The position numbers were made by a program, and so were the translations under genes. Under the pieces are notes generated by a model. The model saw only the letters and a program-made list of their open reading frames with translations, did not search any database and had not been told where the DNA came from. DNA of 44,747 nucleotides from Candidatus Omnitrophota bacterium (GTDB taxonomy: Bacteria; Omnitrophota; Gorgyraeia; 2-01-FULL-45-10): assembly GCA_003142795.1 (NCBI GenBank), contig PLNN01000037.1:7680-52426 (forward strand), read 5' to 3'. Below are positions 9,873 through 20,841 of the stretch, one piece after another. How positions within the stretch are numbered: the first letter of the stretch is position 1; each line of letters starts with the position of its first letter.

Positions 9873-11300
9873 ATGGGCGGTGTAAAGTTCGGGACTGACG
9901 GCTGGAGGGCCGTGATAAGCGAAGATTTTACGTTCGACAATGTGAAAATTGTAGCTCAGTCGATGGCGGAATATATTAAAAGTGACCAGGGCCCGGCTTC
10001 CAGGGTCAAGGACAAAAGGATCGTAATAGGCTATGACACGAGGTTTCTCTCCGAGAAATATGCCGAACTTGTTGCCTGTGTCCTGGCCGCTAACGGAATA
10101 AAAGTTATTTTATCCAGTCGTTCTACTCCTACGCCTTCAGTGAGTTTTGCGATAAAAGACAGAGGCCTTTTCGGCGGCGTAATGATCACAGCGAGCCATA
10201 ATCCCGCAAGATACAACGGTATTAAATTCAAAGCTTACTACGGCGGATCCGCAGGCCTGGAGGTCACTAAAGCATTCGAATCTTATTTAGGCAAGACCGA
10301 GATAAGATATATGACGCTCGACGAAGCAAAGTCTAAAGATATGATAGTAATGGAAAATATCGTCCCGGAGCATCTCGATTTTGTGAAGAAATATGCGAAT
10401 ATAAAGCTGCTTAAGAACGCGCGTCTTAAGGTACTGGTCGACTCGATGTACGGGACGGGCAATAATTACATACCCGAGCTTCTCAAAGGCGGGAAATGCA
10501 AGGTAGATATCATCCATAACGAAAATAATCCTGGATTCGGAGGGATCAATCCGGAACCGATAATGCCGAATTTAAAAGAGTTGGCGGAAAAAGTGAAGAA
10601 GGGCAAGTACGACATCGGTATAGCTACGGACGGGGACGCAGACAGGCTCGGCATAGCTTTGCCTAACGGAAAGCTCCTGACCGGCCACAAGATCATGACG
10701 CTGTTACTTCTGCATCTTCTTGAAGACAGGGGGATGAAGGGCGGAGTGGTCCAGACGCTTTGCGGAACGGACCTCATAAACAAGATAGCCAGAAAATATG
10801 GTCTTAAGACATATGAAACGCCGGTTGGTTTTAAATATATCGGCGAGATAATGATCAAAGAGGATATACTGGTCGGCGGAGAAGAGACCGGCGGGGTCGC
10901 GTTCAAGGGATACATACCGGAACGGGACGGCATTCTCTCCGGGCTTCTTATGCTCGAGATGATGGCTATGAGAAAAAAGAAGATGCTTGATATCTTAAAA
11001 AGCATCGATAAAGAATACGGCACGTACGAATACCGCAGGCTCGATGTTAAATATCCGGACGACAAAAAAGCTAAATTGATGGAACTTTTGAAGGCCGACC
11101 CGCCGAAAGAAGTCCTTGGCAGGAAGGTCGTCGATATTAACAAACTCGACGGTTATAAATTCATTTGCGATGATTCCTCGTGGCTCATGCTGAGGCTTTC
11201 GGGCACTGAGCCTATATTGAGGGTCTACGCCGAGGCGTCGAGCGAAAAGAAGGCGCTTGCGATCTTAGAGTTCGGGAAAAAATTAGCATATAGCATATAG
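9873..11300 (+). CDS. Phosphoglucomutase/phosphomannomutase family protein
   Basis: [54 protein letters not shown]. Confidence 0.93.
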   Translation: MGGVKFGTDGWRAVISEDFTFDNVKIVAQSMAEYIKSDQGPASRVKDKRIVIGYDTRFLSEKYAELVACVLAANGIKVILSSRSTPTPSVSFAIKDRGLFGGVMITASHNPARYNGIKFKAYYGGSAGLEVTKAFESYLGKTEIRYMTLDEAKSKDMIVMENIVPEHLDFVKKYANIKLLKNARLKVLVDSMYGTGNNYIPELLKGGKCKVDIIHNENNPGFGGINPEPIMPNLKELAEKVKKGKYDIGIATDGDADRLGIALPNGKLLTGHKIMTLLLLHLLEDRGMKGGVVQTLCGTDLINKIARKYGLKTYETPVGFKYIGEIMIKEDILVGGEETGGVAFKGYIPERDGILSGLLMLEMMAMRKKKMLDILKSIDKEYGTYEYRRLDVKYPDDKKAKLMELLKADPPKEVLGRKVVDINKLDGYKFICDDSSWLMLRLSGTEPILRVYAEASSEKKALAILEFGKKLAYSI

Positions 11301-11305
11301 GAAAA

Positions 11306-13099
11306 ATGGACAAACCTTTAATACGTAATTTTTCGATCATAGCTCATATCGACCACGGCAAGTCAACGCTCGCCGATAGAATTCTCCAGTTCACCGGAGC
11401 GATAAGCGAGAGGGAGTTCCATGACCAGCTTCTCGACGACATGGACCTTGAACGCGAGCGCGGCATAACGATAAAAGCGAGCGCCGTCAGGATAAATTTT
11501 AAATCGAAAGACGGCAACACTTACGAATTAAACCTCATCGATACTCCCGGCCACGTCGATTTTACATATGAGGTATCGAAATCGATAGGCGCGTGCGAGG
11601 GGGCTCTCCTCGTAGTAGACGCCGCGCAGGGAGTCGAGGCCCAGACGGTAGCTAACCTGTATCTTGCCATGGAACATAACCTTATAATAATACCCGTTAT
11701 AAACAAGATCGATCTTGCAAACGCCCAGATAGACAGGGTAAGACATGAGATATCCGATATCCTCGGCCTGGATAAGGAGAATATACTTCTGGCCAGCGCG
11801 AAACAGGGCATCGGCACGCAGGAGATACTCGAGGCCGTAGTCGAGAGGATACCGCCGCCTAAAGGCGAGAGGACAAACCCGCTACAGGCGCTCATATTCG
11901 ATTCGAAATTCGATACATATAAAGGCGTGATCATATTGGTCAGGCTCATGAACGGCGTTATACGGAAGAAGATGAAGATAATGGCCATGGCGAATAACCA
12001 GGTATATGAAGTGCTGGAAGTCGGCGTATTCAATCCTAGGGAACACCAGGTCGATGAGCTTTCCTGCGGCGAGGTAGGATATATAGCCTGTAATATGAGG
12101 GATTCGAAAGAGGTCTCCGTAGGAGATACCATAACGGATGCGGAAAATCCCGCGCTTCAGCCTTTGCCCGGTTATAAAAAAGTGCACCCTATGGTCTTCA
12201 GCGGCTTCTATCCCGCGAACAGCGCAGACTTTTCGGTGCTGAAAGAAGCCATCGATAAACTGCGGCTGTCAGACGCGTCGTTTGTATTCGAGCCGGAGAA
12301 ATCGGCATCGCTTGGAATGGGGTTCCGGTGCGGCTTTCTCGGGCTGCTTCATATGGAGATAGTGGAAGAGAGGCTTGAGCGTGAATATGACCTGAATCTT
12401 GTGGTGACAACGCCGAGCGTAATATACAGGATCATGAAGAAAAACGGAGAGATCGTCGAGGTCGATAATCCGATGAAGCTCCCGACCGCAGGTGATGTCG
12501 ATGAAGTCGAAGAGCCTTATGTCAGGGCATATATAATCACACCGAAGGAATCCATAGGCAACATACTGGAGCTTTCAGAATCGAGGCGCGGCTCATATGT
12601 CTCAACCGACTATCTGGACGAGAACAGGGCGCAGATCACTTACGACATTCCTCTGTCGGAAATAATAGTCGATTTTTACGACAGGATAAAGTCCGTAACA
12701 AAAGGCTATGGTTCGCTCGATTACGAATTGCTCGATTACAGGCCGACCACGATAGTGAAGCTCGATATTTTAATAAACGGCGAAGTTTATGACGCGTTCT
12801 CTTCGATAGTGTTCAAGGACAAGGCTTACGCAAAAGGCAAAGCAATAATAGAAAAATTAAAAGATACTATACCGCGCCATCTTTTCCAGATAATCTTGCA
12901 GGCCTCGATAGGCGGACAGGTGATAGCGCGTGAAACGATCAAGTCCGTAGGCAAGAATGTCACGGCTAAATGTTATGGCGGCGACATAACAAGAAAAAGA
13001 AAACTGTGGGAAAAACAGAAGGCCGGTAAAAAACGAATGAAGCAATTCGGCAAGATCGATATCCCCCAGGAAGCGTTCTTCGCCGCGTTGAAAGCTTAA
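11306..13099 (+). CDS. lepA: Elongation factor 4 (LepA GTPase)
   Basis: [40 protein letters not shown]; 597 aa; LepA C-terminal [20 protein letters not shown]. Confidence 0.97.
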   Translation: MDKPLIRNFSIIAHIDHGKSTLADRILQFTGAISEREFHDQLLDDMDLERERGITIKASAVRINFKSKDGNTYELNLIDTPGHVDFTYEVSKSIGACEGALLVVDAAQGVEAQTVANLYLAMEHNLIIIPVINKIDLANAQIDRVRHEISDILGLDKENILLASAKQGIGTQEILEAVVERIPPPKGERTNPLQALIFDSKFDTYKGVIILVRLMNGVIRKKMKIMAMANNQVYEVLEVGVFNPREHQVDELSCGEVGYIACNMRDSKEVSVGDTITDAENPALQPLPGYKKVHPMVFSGFYPANSADFSVLKEAIDKLRLSDASFVFEPEKSASLGMGFRCGFLGLLHMEIVEERLEREYDLNLVVTTPSVIYRIMKKNGEIVEVDNPMKLPTAGDVDEVEEPYVRAYIITPKESIGNILELSESRRGSYVSTDYLDENRAQITYDIPLSEIIVDFYDRIKSVTKGYGSLDYELLDYRPTTIVKLDILINGEVYDAFSSIVFKDKAYAKGKAIIEKLKDTIPRHLFQIILQASIGGQVIARETIKSVGKNVTAKCYGGDITRKRKLWEKQKAGKKRMKQFGKIDIPQEAFFAALKA

Positions 13100-13119
13100 A
13101 AAGAAAAGGAAAATAGACG

Positions 13120-13698
13120 ATGGATATCAAACCGAAATCTCAGGTTAGGGAATGGACAGAATCGATCATCATAGCGCTTGTGCTCGCGCTTATCATAAGG
13201 ACGTTCATAGTCCAGGCATTCAAAATACCGTCGGGCTCGATGATACCGACTTTTAAGATAGGCGACAGAATATTCGTTAACAAATTCCTTTACGGCGCCA
13301 AGGTCCCTTTTACCGACTTCAGGTTTCCCTCGGTCAGGGAGCCGAAGCGCGGCGACATAATAGTTTTTATTTCGCCTGAAGACGGCAAGAAAGATTTTGT
13401 AAAAAGGTTGATAGCAGTCGGAGGAGAGACGGTTGAGATCAGGGATAGGCGGATCTATATAAACGGCAAGGTTGTAGATGAACCGGTGTCTGTGCGCGCC
13501 GTTGACTATATTAACGAAGGCCCTTACGGGCAGGAGGGACAGGTCGTCAAAGTCCCGAAGGACTCATATTATGCCCTTGGCGATAATACGTCGAGCTCGC
13601 GCGATTCCCGCTATTGGGGATTTGTGCCGAAAAAAAATGTTTTGGGCAAAGTGATATTTATTTACTGGCCTTTATACAGGATGAAGATAACAAAGTAA
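13120..13698 (+). CDS. lepB: Signal peptidase I
   Basis: FKIPSGSMIPTFKIGDRIFVNK, KDFVKRLIAVGGE, LGDNTSSSRDSRYWGFV. Confidence 0.95.
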   Translation: MDIKPKSQVREWTESIIIALVLALIIRTFIVQAFKIPSGSMIPTFKIGDRIFVNKFLYGAKVPFTDFRFPSVREPKRGDIIVFISPEDGKKDFVKRLIAVGGETVEIRDRRIYINGKVVDEPVSVRAVDYINEGPYGQEGQVVKVPKDSYYALGDNTSSSRDSRYWGFVPKKNVLGKVIFIYWPLYRMKITK

Positions 13699-13709
13699 GG
13701 AGGCTTTGA

Positions 13710-14264
13710 GTGAACCTAGCGAACAGGATATCGGTTGCCAGGATAATACTTATTCCGTTTTTTATAGCCGCGATCGTCTATTCAAGGATGGATATAGCCC
13801 TCGTTCTATTTATACTGGCAATAATTTCCGACGGAGCCGACGGCCTCATAGCCAGGGCGCTGAAACAGAAGACAGAACTTGGGACGATACTCGATCCGAT
13901 GGCGGACAAGCTTCTCCTGATAAGCGCGTATATATGCCTTAGCTTAGCGAATAACATTCCTGCCCATTTAAAGCTTCCTGCATATGTCCCGATAATCGTG
14001 ATCTCGAGGGATGCGTTAATAGTCTTGGGGTCGGTGACGATATATTTCATAAAGGGAAACCTGAAGATCTCACCCAGCGTCAGCGGCAAGATAACGACTT
14101 TTTTTCAAATGATCACTATAGTGTCGATCCTTGTGAAGTTCGAGCAGTCCTTTATAATATGGAATATCACCGTGTTGCTTACTGTGATATCAGGGATCGA
14201 CTATGTATTAAAAGGCAGCAGGCTTTTGAATGAAAACCATTCTGTAGTAAAGAAGGCGGCATAA
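13710..14264 (+). CDS. pgsA: CDP-diacylglycerol-glycerol-3-phosphate 3-phosphatidyltransferase
   Basis: NLANRISVARIILIPFF; SDGADGLIARALKQKTELGTILDPMADKLL (CDP-OH-P motif); GTG start. Confidence 0.93.
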   Translation: MNLANRISVARIILIPFFIAAIVYSRMDIALVLFILAIISDGADGLIARALKQKTELGTILDPMADKLLLISAYICLSLANNIPAHLKLPAYVPIIVISRDALIVLGSVTIYFIKGNLKISPSVSGKITTFFQMITIVSILVKFEQSFIIWNITVLLTVISGIDYVLKGSRLLNENHSVVKKAA

Positions 14265-14265
14265 A

Positions 14266-14889
14266 GTGGTCCCGTATCTGGCGCTTATACTTTCAGTTGT
14301 GTCGGCATACCTCATCGGTTCTTTCCCGACGAGTTTCATTTTCGCCAAGGTCCTGAAAGGAGTGGATATCCGTCAGGTCGGGAGCGGGAACGCCGGCGCT
14401 ACTAATGTCGTCAGGACCGTAGGCAAGATACCGGGGCTCATTACTCTAATAATAGATATCCTTAAAGGATTCCTGGTCGTAACTCTTGTAGCCGATTTTT
14501 TTTATTCATTCAACATAGATCTCGATTATAATTTTTATCGTGGCCTTATGGCGCTTACCGTGGTCTGCGGCCACATCTGGTCGGTCTTCTTAAAATTTAA
14601 AGGGGGCAAGGGGGTCGCGACCACAATAGGGGTAGGCGCCGCCCTGGCATGGCCGGTACTTTTACCGGTCATCGGCATATGGGTGCTGATCTTTGCCATG
14701 ACAAGTTATGTCTCTCTGGCGTCGATCATTGCTCTCATCTCTTTCCCGATATTTGCGGCCATTTTTAAATATCCTTTCTATACGGTACTTTTCAGCAGTA
14801 TTGTCTGTCTTATCAGCATATACAAACACAAGGACAATATGCGTAGGCTCTTGAAAGGCGAAGAGAGCAAAACTAAAATATTCCGTTAG
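14266..14889 (+). CDS. plsY: Glycerol-3-phosphate acyltransferase PlsY
   Basis: YLIGSFPTSFIFAKVLKGVDIRQVGSGNAGATNVVRTVG, GHIWSVFLKFKGGKGVATTIG. Confidence 0.95.
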   Translation: MVPYLALILSVVSAYLIGSFPTSFIFAKVLKGVDIRQVGSGNAGATNVVRTVGKIPGLITLIIDILKGFLVVTLVADFFYSFNIDLDYNFYRGLMALTVVCGHIWSVFLKFKGGKGVATTIGVGAALAWPVLLPVIGIWVLIFAMTSYVSLASIIALISFPIFAAIFKYPFYTVLFSSIVCLISIYKHKDNMRRLLKGEESKTKIFR

Positions 14890-14915
14890 TATTTCAAAAA
14901 GTAAGATTTGCACTA

Positions 14916-14944
14916 TTGACGCTTGCTTGTTAGTCAGGTATACT
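14916..14944 (+). promoter_or_regulatory. Sigma-70-type promoter: TTGACG - 17 nt - TATACT
   Basis: Near-consensus -35 at 14916-14921 and -10 at 14939-14944, in an intergenic gap upstream of the 15027 ORF. Confidence 0.8.
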
Positions 14945-15026
14945 TTTTGTATAAGGAGTAAAGGACTATTTTTTTTTCAATAGTAATTAAAAAGTTTTAA
15001 AAAGTATTCCTAAGATAGAGGCGATT

Positions 15027-15398
15027 ATGAGAGAAATAATGTTTAAAGAGCTAACTGCGGGTAATTTAAGGAAGAAAGACACTGTCCTTAGAGAAGTCTT
15101 TGAGAAAGACGGAGTCGTCGCAAAGACAGAGAGGCGGTGCTTTTATTTTATTAAGGATGTTATGCAGGCCCCGGACGTCGAAGGCCTGCAGAAATGGCTG
15201 AATGAGCAAAATAAGGAGGGTACGCAGGAGAAGAGACATTTTCATATTATGAAGGAGCATAACGATTCAGCGGGTGAAGATAAGGTCATATGCAAGATCA
15301 CGGGAACGTTCTATGCCGTATTCAATAATACCGTTTACAGCATAGGGTTCCTGCATGCTTTTAAAGTCTGCTTTATGAGGGCGACTTTAGCACAATAA
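15027..15398 (+). CDS. Hypothetical protein (123 aa)
   Basis: Intact ORF downstream of a near-consensus promoter and followed by a small ORF with a strong ribosome-binding site. Confidence 0.7.
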   Translation: MREIMFKELTAGNLRKKDTVLREVFEKDGVVAKTERRCFYFIKDVMQAPDVEGLQKWLNEQNKEGTQEKRHFHIMKEHNDSAGEDKVICKITGTFYAVFNNTVYSIGFLHAFKVCFMRATLAQ

Positions 15399-15409
15399 GG
15401 AGGCAAGAT

Positions 15410-15568
15410 ATGCCGTATCTATCGACGAGAAGGTCGTATAACATTTTTGGCAGGAAGGTCTCAAGATATTTAAGTTATAAAAAAGCGAAAAAGATGTGTA
15501 ACGAGATAAACCGCGACATGGCCTTTTTCGAGTCAAGATATATAAAATCCAGGTCAAATCACGCCTGA
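15410..15568 (+). CDS. Small basic hypothetical protein (52 aa)
   Basis: AAGGAGGcaagat-ATG; MPYLSTRRSYNIFGRKVSRYLSYKKAKKMCNEINRDMAFFESRYIKSRSNHA*; followed by a terminator. Confidence 0.6.
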   Translation: MPYLSTRRSYNIFGRKVSRYLSYKKAKKMCNEINRDMAFFESRYIKSRSNHA

Positions 15569-15576
15569 GATTTTTA

Positions 15577-15629
15577 AAAGAGGGTTCCTAAATAGGGGGT
15601 TCTAAATAAAAAAGAACCCTCTTTTTTTA
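15577..15629 (+). terminator. Rho-independent terminator
   Basis: AGAGGGTTC ... GAACCCTCT followed by a T tract; a second GGGTTC copy sits in the loop. Confidence 0.85.
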
Positions 15630-15648
15630 TACCCTTCAGGCCCCCGCC

Positions 15649-15677
15649 TTGACAACCCAGCCTTTCTATGATATACT
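15649..15677 (+). promoter_or_regulatory. Sigma-70-type promoter: TTGACA - 17 nt - TATACT
   Basis: Perfect -35 and near-perfect -10, 25 nt before the cvpA-like start codon. Confidence 0.85.
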
Positions 15678-15701
15678 TTCAATTCCGCACAAAGGGTACT
15701 T

Positions 15702-16313
15702 ATGGAAATATTAAGCAAGGCAAACTGGGTCGATATTTTAGTCCTAATTATAATGTTTAGAATAAGTTACGTTGCTTTTTATGATGGCTTAAGCCACGAG
15801 ATATTCCCCTTGATAGCCATTATATGTTCTGCCGTGCTTAGCCTGCGGTATTATACCGATCTTGCCGTTTATTTATCGGAAAACCTATTACATCTACCTA
15901 TAGGATTAGCCGAATTTTTGAGCTTTACGGTTTTAATCGTTGGCATAGGTTTTATCTTTAAGCTAATAAGGGCTATGCTGGATAAGATAATAAAGGTGAC
16001 CTGGCACCCGATGGTGGAGAAGTTCGGCGGCCTTGTGGTGGGGATAGCGCGGGCATCTATAACGACGAGTATCGTTCTTATCATGATCGCGCTAGTCCCT
16101 CTGTCGTATCTTACCTGGTCTGTAAAGGAGAGATCGCTGACAGGCATGTATTTTTTGAAGATAGCGCCGGCCATATACGAGAAGGCCGCAGGATTCGTGC
16201 CGTCAATAAAGCCTGACACCAAGGATGGCGTTGTCAAGAACATCGTAAAAGATAAGGCGCCGCCTCAAAAGAAGAAAGAAAAAGTTCCCGAGTGGGAAAA
16301 GGCGCTTCATTAG
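15702..16313 (+). CDS. CvpA-family membrane protein
   Basis: NWVDILVLIIMFRISYVAFYDGLSHEIFPLIAII...FGGLVVGIARASITTSIVLIMI. Confidence 0.75.
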   Translation: MEILSKANWVDILVLIIMFRISYVAFYDGLSHEIFPLIAIICSAVLSLRYYTDLAVYLSENLLHLPIGLAEFLSFTVLIVGIGFIFKLIRAMLDKIIKVTWHPMVEKFGGLVVGIARASITTSIVLIMIALVPLSYLTWSVKERSLTGMYFLKIAPAIYEKAAGFVPSIKPDTKDGVVKNIVKDKAPPQKKKEKVPEWEKALH

Positions 16314-16424
16314 TAAGTTTCTTGATCTATCCAGCTAAAGAGCAGGTTAAGAAGTGAAGCAAATGCGCTGATGCAGTGTATTTGTAAGGTAATTTTTTTT
16401 CAAAAAAACCGGAAAGGGCATTAA

Positions 16425-17381
16425 ATGAAACTGGTCGATATCTATAAGACGGCTGTCAGGAAAGGAATGGCAAAAGATCCGCGGCCGCAGTCTGAGATAA
16501 AGAAAGAACTCGCAAAGATAGAAAAAGAATACCGTGCCCTGAAGGGAGCTGATAAGAAAGCCTTCGATAAAGAGAGGCTTACAAATCCTTATGCTGACAC
16601 CAGGATGCTGTACGGCGACCCGGATACCGAAGTAAAGACGATGGCTGTAGGCGTAGATATGGAAGGCCCGGAACTTCTGGTTATAGACAGGCTTAACGAT
16701 CGGGGAATAAATAAAGTGGATCTTGTCATGGCGCACCATCCGGAAGGAGGCGCGTGGGCGAGGTTTTACGATGTTATGGGTCTGCAGGTCTCGATGCTGG
16801 CCAGGCACGGCATACCGCGCGAGATCGGAAATGAGCTGTTAAAAGAGAGGATGGGCGAAGTTGAGAGGGCGATAGCGCCGGCAAATCATTTCAGGAGCGT
16901 TGATATAGCCAGGCTTCTAGACATTCCCTATATGTGTGTTCATACTCCGGCCGATAACCACGTAGCCGATTATTTGCAAAGGATATTTGATCGAAAAAAA
17001 CCGGTCAAGCTGTCGCAGGTTGTGGCCATTCTGAAGAATATACCCGAATACGCGGACGCAATGAAGAAAAATTCCGGTCCGAAAATACTGATAGGGGATC
17101 CGGACAAAAAAGCGGGTAAAATTTTTGTGGATATGACAGGCGGCACCGAAGGGCCCAAAAAAGTCTTCCCGCGCTTATCGCAGGCAGGCGTTGGCACCAT
17201 AGTCGGCATGCATTTGAGCGAAGAGCATTTCAAACTTGCCAAAGGCGAGCATATAAATGTAGTGATAGCGGGGCATATAGCAAGCGATACTCTCGGATTG
17301 AATCTGCTTCTGGATGAGATTGAAAAAACAGAGAAGCTGAAGATAGTCGATTGTTCGGGATTTGTAAGGATAAAAAGGTAA
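16425..17381 (+). CDS. NIF3-like (GTP cyclohydrolase I type 2-like) protein
   Basis: VDLVMAHHPEGG and VVIAGHIASDTLGLNLLLDEIEK; general NIF3-like layout. Confidence 0.6.
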   Translation: MKLVDIYKTAVRKGMAKDPRPQSEIKKELAKIEKEYRALKGADKKAFDKERLTNPYADTRMLYGDPDTEVKTMAVGVDMEGPELLVIDRLNDRGINKVDLVMAHHPEGGAWARFYDVMGLQVSMLARHGIPREIGNELLKERMGEVERAIAPANHFRSVDIARLLDIPYMCVHTPADNHVADYLQRIFDRKKPVKLSQVVAILKNIPEYADAMKKNSGPKILIGDPDKKAGKIFVDMTGGTEGPKKVFPRLSQAGVGTIVGMHLSEEHFKLAKGEHINVVIAGHIASDTLGLNLLLDEIEKTEKLKIVDCSGFVRIKR

Positions 17382-19130
17382 GTGGCAATACCAGACAGCA
17401 TAATAGACCAGGTGCGTGACAGGACGGATATAGTCGAAGTGATATCAGGCTACATACCGTTAAAAAAGATAGGGCGCAATTATAAAACGACGTGCCCTTT
17501 TCATAATGAAAAGACCCCGTCGTTCATCGTGAGTCCCGATAAACAGATATATCATTGCTTCGGATGCGGTGCCGGCGGGAACGTATTTTCGTTCCTGATG
17601 AAGCATGAGAACATAGAATTCCCGGAAGCGGTAGAGATGCTCGCTAAAAAGGCGGGCGTAATGTTACCGCATAGCGCAGGACGCAGGGATGAAGATTCTC
17701 TTGCCAGCCAGCTTTATAAAATAAACGAATTGGCTGCCCGGTTCTTCCAGGAGAGCCTGGCCAATAACGGTGCAGCCAGGGAATATCTTGCTTCGCGGGG
17801 AATAGGCGATGAAACGATGCGTAAGTTCAAGATCGGATACGCGCCGGATTCCTGGGAAGCGCTCATAATTTTTTTTAAGACTAAAGGCGTGAACCCTGCT
17901 ATTCTGGAAAAGGCAGGCCTCGTCATAGCCAACGATAAGGGGTCTCACTATGACAGGTTCCGTAAGCGGGCGATATTCCCGATAATCGACCTGAAGGACA
18001 GGATACTCGGTTTCGGAGCGCGTGTTCTTGACGCCAGCCTCCCGAAATACGTTAATTCACCGGAGACGCCGGTATATTCCAAGGGCAAGAACCTGTACGG
18101 CCTGAATTTCAGCAAAGAGAGCATAAAGAAAGAAGGCCATGTTTTAGTCGTCGAGGGTTATCTCGATTTTATTATCCCGTATCAGGCAGGCGTAAACAAT
18201 ATAATCGCGACTCTCGGGACCGCGCTGACGCTTGACCAGTTGAAATTGCTGAAACGTTATTCGAATACGGTCATAATGGTGTATGACCCGGACGAGGCCG
18301 GAGAAGCGGCCAGTTTGAGGAATCTGGACCTTTTTATAAGCGAAGATATGAATGTGTATGTAGCCGAACTGCCTGTCGGGTTCGATCCGGACGGGTACAT
18401 ACGAAAGTTCGGGACAGAAGAATTTTTAAAGCTTATAAAATCGAGCAAGAATATTTTCGATTATAAGATAGATAAATTGACCAAGCGTTTTAACATAAAT
18501 GCCATGAGCGGCAAAGCCAACATCGCTTCGGAGATGCTGCCGACCATATCGAGGATAAATAACGCCGTCTTGAGATCGGAACTGGTAAAGAAGCTGGCCG
18601 AAAAATTATCGGTGGATGAAGATTCGATCAGGCAGGAGCTTAAAAAAGTAAAGCCTGATTACAGCGAGCGCCGCTATGTTATAACTCCTGTTGAGGCGAA
18701 GAAAGACCCTCGCAGTGCGGAAATGGTGATACTCGCCCTTTCTCTTGAAGGATCGATCTTTGTCGAAAAGATAATAGAGGCGTTGAAGCCGGAAGAATTC
18801 AGGGATTCATCGGTAAGGGATGTGATGAGCGCCGTATTCACGCTGCATAAGGAGAATAAGAAGGCAACGCCGGCTCAACTCATAACGCTCATGGGGAATA
18901 ATAGCGATGCCGCTAATCTTATATCGGAGGCATCGGCCATCCTGGAAACCATGCCCGACAGGGAAAGGGCTTTGACAGACTGTGTCTTTCGAATGAAGAA
19001 AGATAATCTAAAAGAGAGGCTTAACGCGCTGCAGGGAGCCATAAAGGCTGCGTACGCGCAGAAAAACGAGGATCGCGTGAGAGAGCTGGTCGTGGAATAT
19101 AATAGCCTAGTTAAAGATGATAAGGTATGA
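17382..19130 (+). CDS. dnaG: DNA primase (GTG start)
   Basis: [30 protein letters not shown] zinc finger; [20 protein letters not shown] Toprim motifs. Confidence 0.96.
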   Translation: MAIPDSIIDQVRDRTDIVEVISGYIPLKKIGRNYKTTCPFHNEKTPSFIVSPDKQIYHCFGCGAGGNVFSFLMKHENIEFPEAVEMLAKKAGVMLPHSAGRRDEDSLASQLYKINELAARFFQESLANNGAAREYLASRGIGDETMRKFKIGYAPDSWEALIIFFKTKGVNPAILEKAGLVIANDKGSHYDRFRKRAIFPIIDLKDRILGFGARVLDASLPKYVNSPETPVYSKGKNLYGLNFSKESIKKEGHVLVVEGYLDFIIPYQAGVNNIIATLGTALTLDQLKLLKRYSNTVIMVYDPDEAGEAASLRNLDLFISEDMNVYVAELPVGFDPDGYIRKFGTEEFLKLIKSSKNIFDYKIDKLTKRFNINAMSGKANIASEMLPTISRINNAVLRSELVKKLAEKLSVDEDSIRQELKKVKPDYSERRYVITPVEAKKDPRSAEMVILALSLEGSIFVEKIIEALKPEEFRDSSVRDVMSAVFTLHKENKKATPAQLITLMGNNSDAANLISEASAILETMPDRERALTDCVFRMKKDNLKERLNALQGAIKAAYAQKNEDRVRELVVEYNSLVKDDKV

Positions 19131-20841
19131 ATCCGTGAAGAAAAAAACACGTAATATCAGTGAAAGAAAGACAATGCTTAGACGCAGGAGACGGAATATA
19201 TTTTTCAGGCGCAAATCTCTATTTAAAACTCCGCCTTTGAACATGAAGCCTAAAGAAGCTGAAACGGTCGATGAAAAAGAATTGCCCGGAAAAAAGAAAC
19301 GAAGGAAAGAGCTGACAGAGCTGATAGCCCTCGGGAAGGAAAAGGGCCACCTTACCTTTGAAGAGGTCAATAATATATTGCCGGTCGATATAGTATCTTC
19401 GGAAGAGATAGACGAGATACTGGGAATACTCGGCGAGGAGAATATCAAACTTGTCGACAGCGAAGAAGATCTTCTTAAGGAAGGCGCCGAAGAGGATGCC
19501 GTAGAGGAGAAGAAGGAAGAGCCTGTCGTCAAAGAAGAAGCCGTAAGGGTTACCCAGATAGATGACCCTGTCAAGATGTACTTAAGACAGATGGGCCAGA
19601 TAGCGCTACTTACCAGGAAAGAAGAGATAGAGATAGCCGAGCGTATAAAGGACGCGGAAGGCAAGTTCAGGGAAACCGTGTCCGGATTAAGGCTGTTAAA
19701 ATACAAAGCGCTGGAAGTAGCCGCCAAAATTTTAAATAAAGAGATAAATCCGGAAGAATTCTTAAATACCGATCCCAGGGTAAAGGGTACCAGGCTGAAG
19801 AGAAAGCTCCAGCGCCTGACGGTCAGCCTGAAAAATGCCAAGAGCGGCACCGGCATAGCCAAGGCCGTAACCGAGATGAACCTGGCAATGAGCGTGATCG
19901 ATGAGGCGGTGAAAAAGTGCGAGGAATATCTGGAAGAGGCCTCGAGGATAGACGCCAAGATAGCCAGGCTGCGAAAACAGAAGAACCGCACTGAGGTAAG
20001 CGCGCTTTTAAAAGAGAAGAAACGGATAGCGCGCGAATTCGGCGAGCCCATATCGGATATAAACGAACGTTTCAAGCTCATTAAAGCCGCGGAAGTGAAA
20101 TTCAACAAGGCAAAGAAGGTTCTTGTGGCCGCTAACCTGCGGCTTGTCGTGAGCATCGCGAAGAAATATACGAACAGGGGGCTTTCTTTCCTCGACCTGA
20201 TACAGGAAGGCAACATCGGGTTGATGAAGGCGGTCGATAAATTCGAATATAAACGCGGATATAAGTTTTCGACTTACGCTACATGGTGGATAAGACAGGC
20301 CATTACGCGTTCCATAGCCGACCAGTCGAGGACGATAAGGATCCCGGTCCACATGACCGAGACGATCAATAAGCTTATTAAGGTTTCGAGGGCGCTGGTA
20401 CAGCAGAACGGCAAGGAGCCGACGCCCGAAGAGATCGCTCACAAGATGAGAATGCCGGTCGATAAAGTCCGCGGCATACTAAAGATAGCGCAGGAACCAA
20501 TATCCCTCCAGACACCGATCGGTGATGAAGGAGATACCCATTTCGGGGATTTTATCGAAGATAAGCGCGCCGTGTCCCCGGCGAATGCCACGGCCTATTC
20601 CATGCTGAAGGAACAGATGGACGACGTCCTAAGCACTTTGACGGAACGCGAAAAGAAGGTCTTGCGCCTGCGTTTCGGCATCGGTGACGGCTACCCCAGG
20701 ACTCTAGAAGAGGTCGGCGCTGTTTTTAAAGTGACCAGGGAACGCGTCCGACAGATAGAGGCGAAGGCCCTGCGTAAACTCAGGCATCCTACCAGGTCCA
20801 GGAAACTCAAGAATTTCCTTGCGATAGGTAATGGTGATTAA
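19117..20841 (+). CDS. rpoD: RNA polymerase primary sigma factor (true start may lie slightly downstream)
   Basis: [117 protein letters not shown]. Confidence 0.96.
   Translation: MIRYESVKKKTRNISERKTMLRRRRRNIFFRRKSLFKTPPLNMKPKEAETVDEKELPGKKKRRKELTELIALGKEKGHLTFEEVNNILPVDIVSSEEIDEILGILGEENIKLVDSEEDLLKEGAEEDAVEEKKEEPVVKEEAVRVTQIDDPVKMYLRQMGQIALLTRKEEIEIAERIKDAEGKFRETVSGLRLLKYKALEVAAKILNKEINPEEFLNTDPRVKGTRLKRKLQRLTVSLKNAKSGTGIAKAVTEMNLAMSVIDEAVKKCEEYLEEASRIDAKIARLRKQKNRTEVSALLKEKKRIAREFGEPISDINERFKLIKAAEVKFNKAKKVLVAANLRLVVSIAKKYTNRGLSFLDLIQEGNIGLMKAVDKFEYKRGYKFSTYATWWIRQAITRSIADQSRTIRIPVHMTETINKLIKVSRALVQQNGKEPTPEEIAHKMRMPVDKVRGILKIAQEPISLQTPIGDEGDTHFGDFIEDKRAVSPANATAYSMLKEQMDDVLSTLTEREKKVLRLRFGIGDGYPRTLEEVGAVFKVTRERVRQIEAKALRKLRHPTRSRKLKNFLAIGNGD

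Noticed and set aside
10466-11143. 225-aa minus-strand ORF
   Set aside because: Antisense to the phosphohexomutase gene; no independent coding signal.
19107-20216. 369-aa minus-strand ORF
   Set aside because: Antisense to the clearly coding rpoD gene; low-complexity Ser/Phe/Leu-rich translation typical of a shadow ORF.
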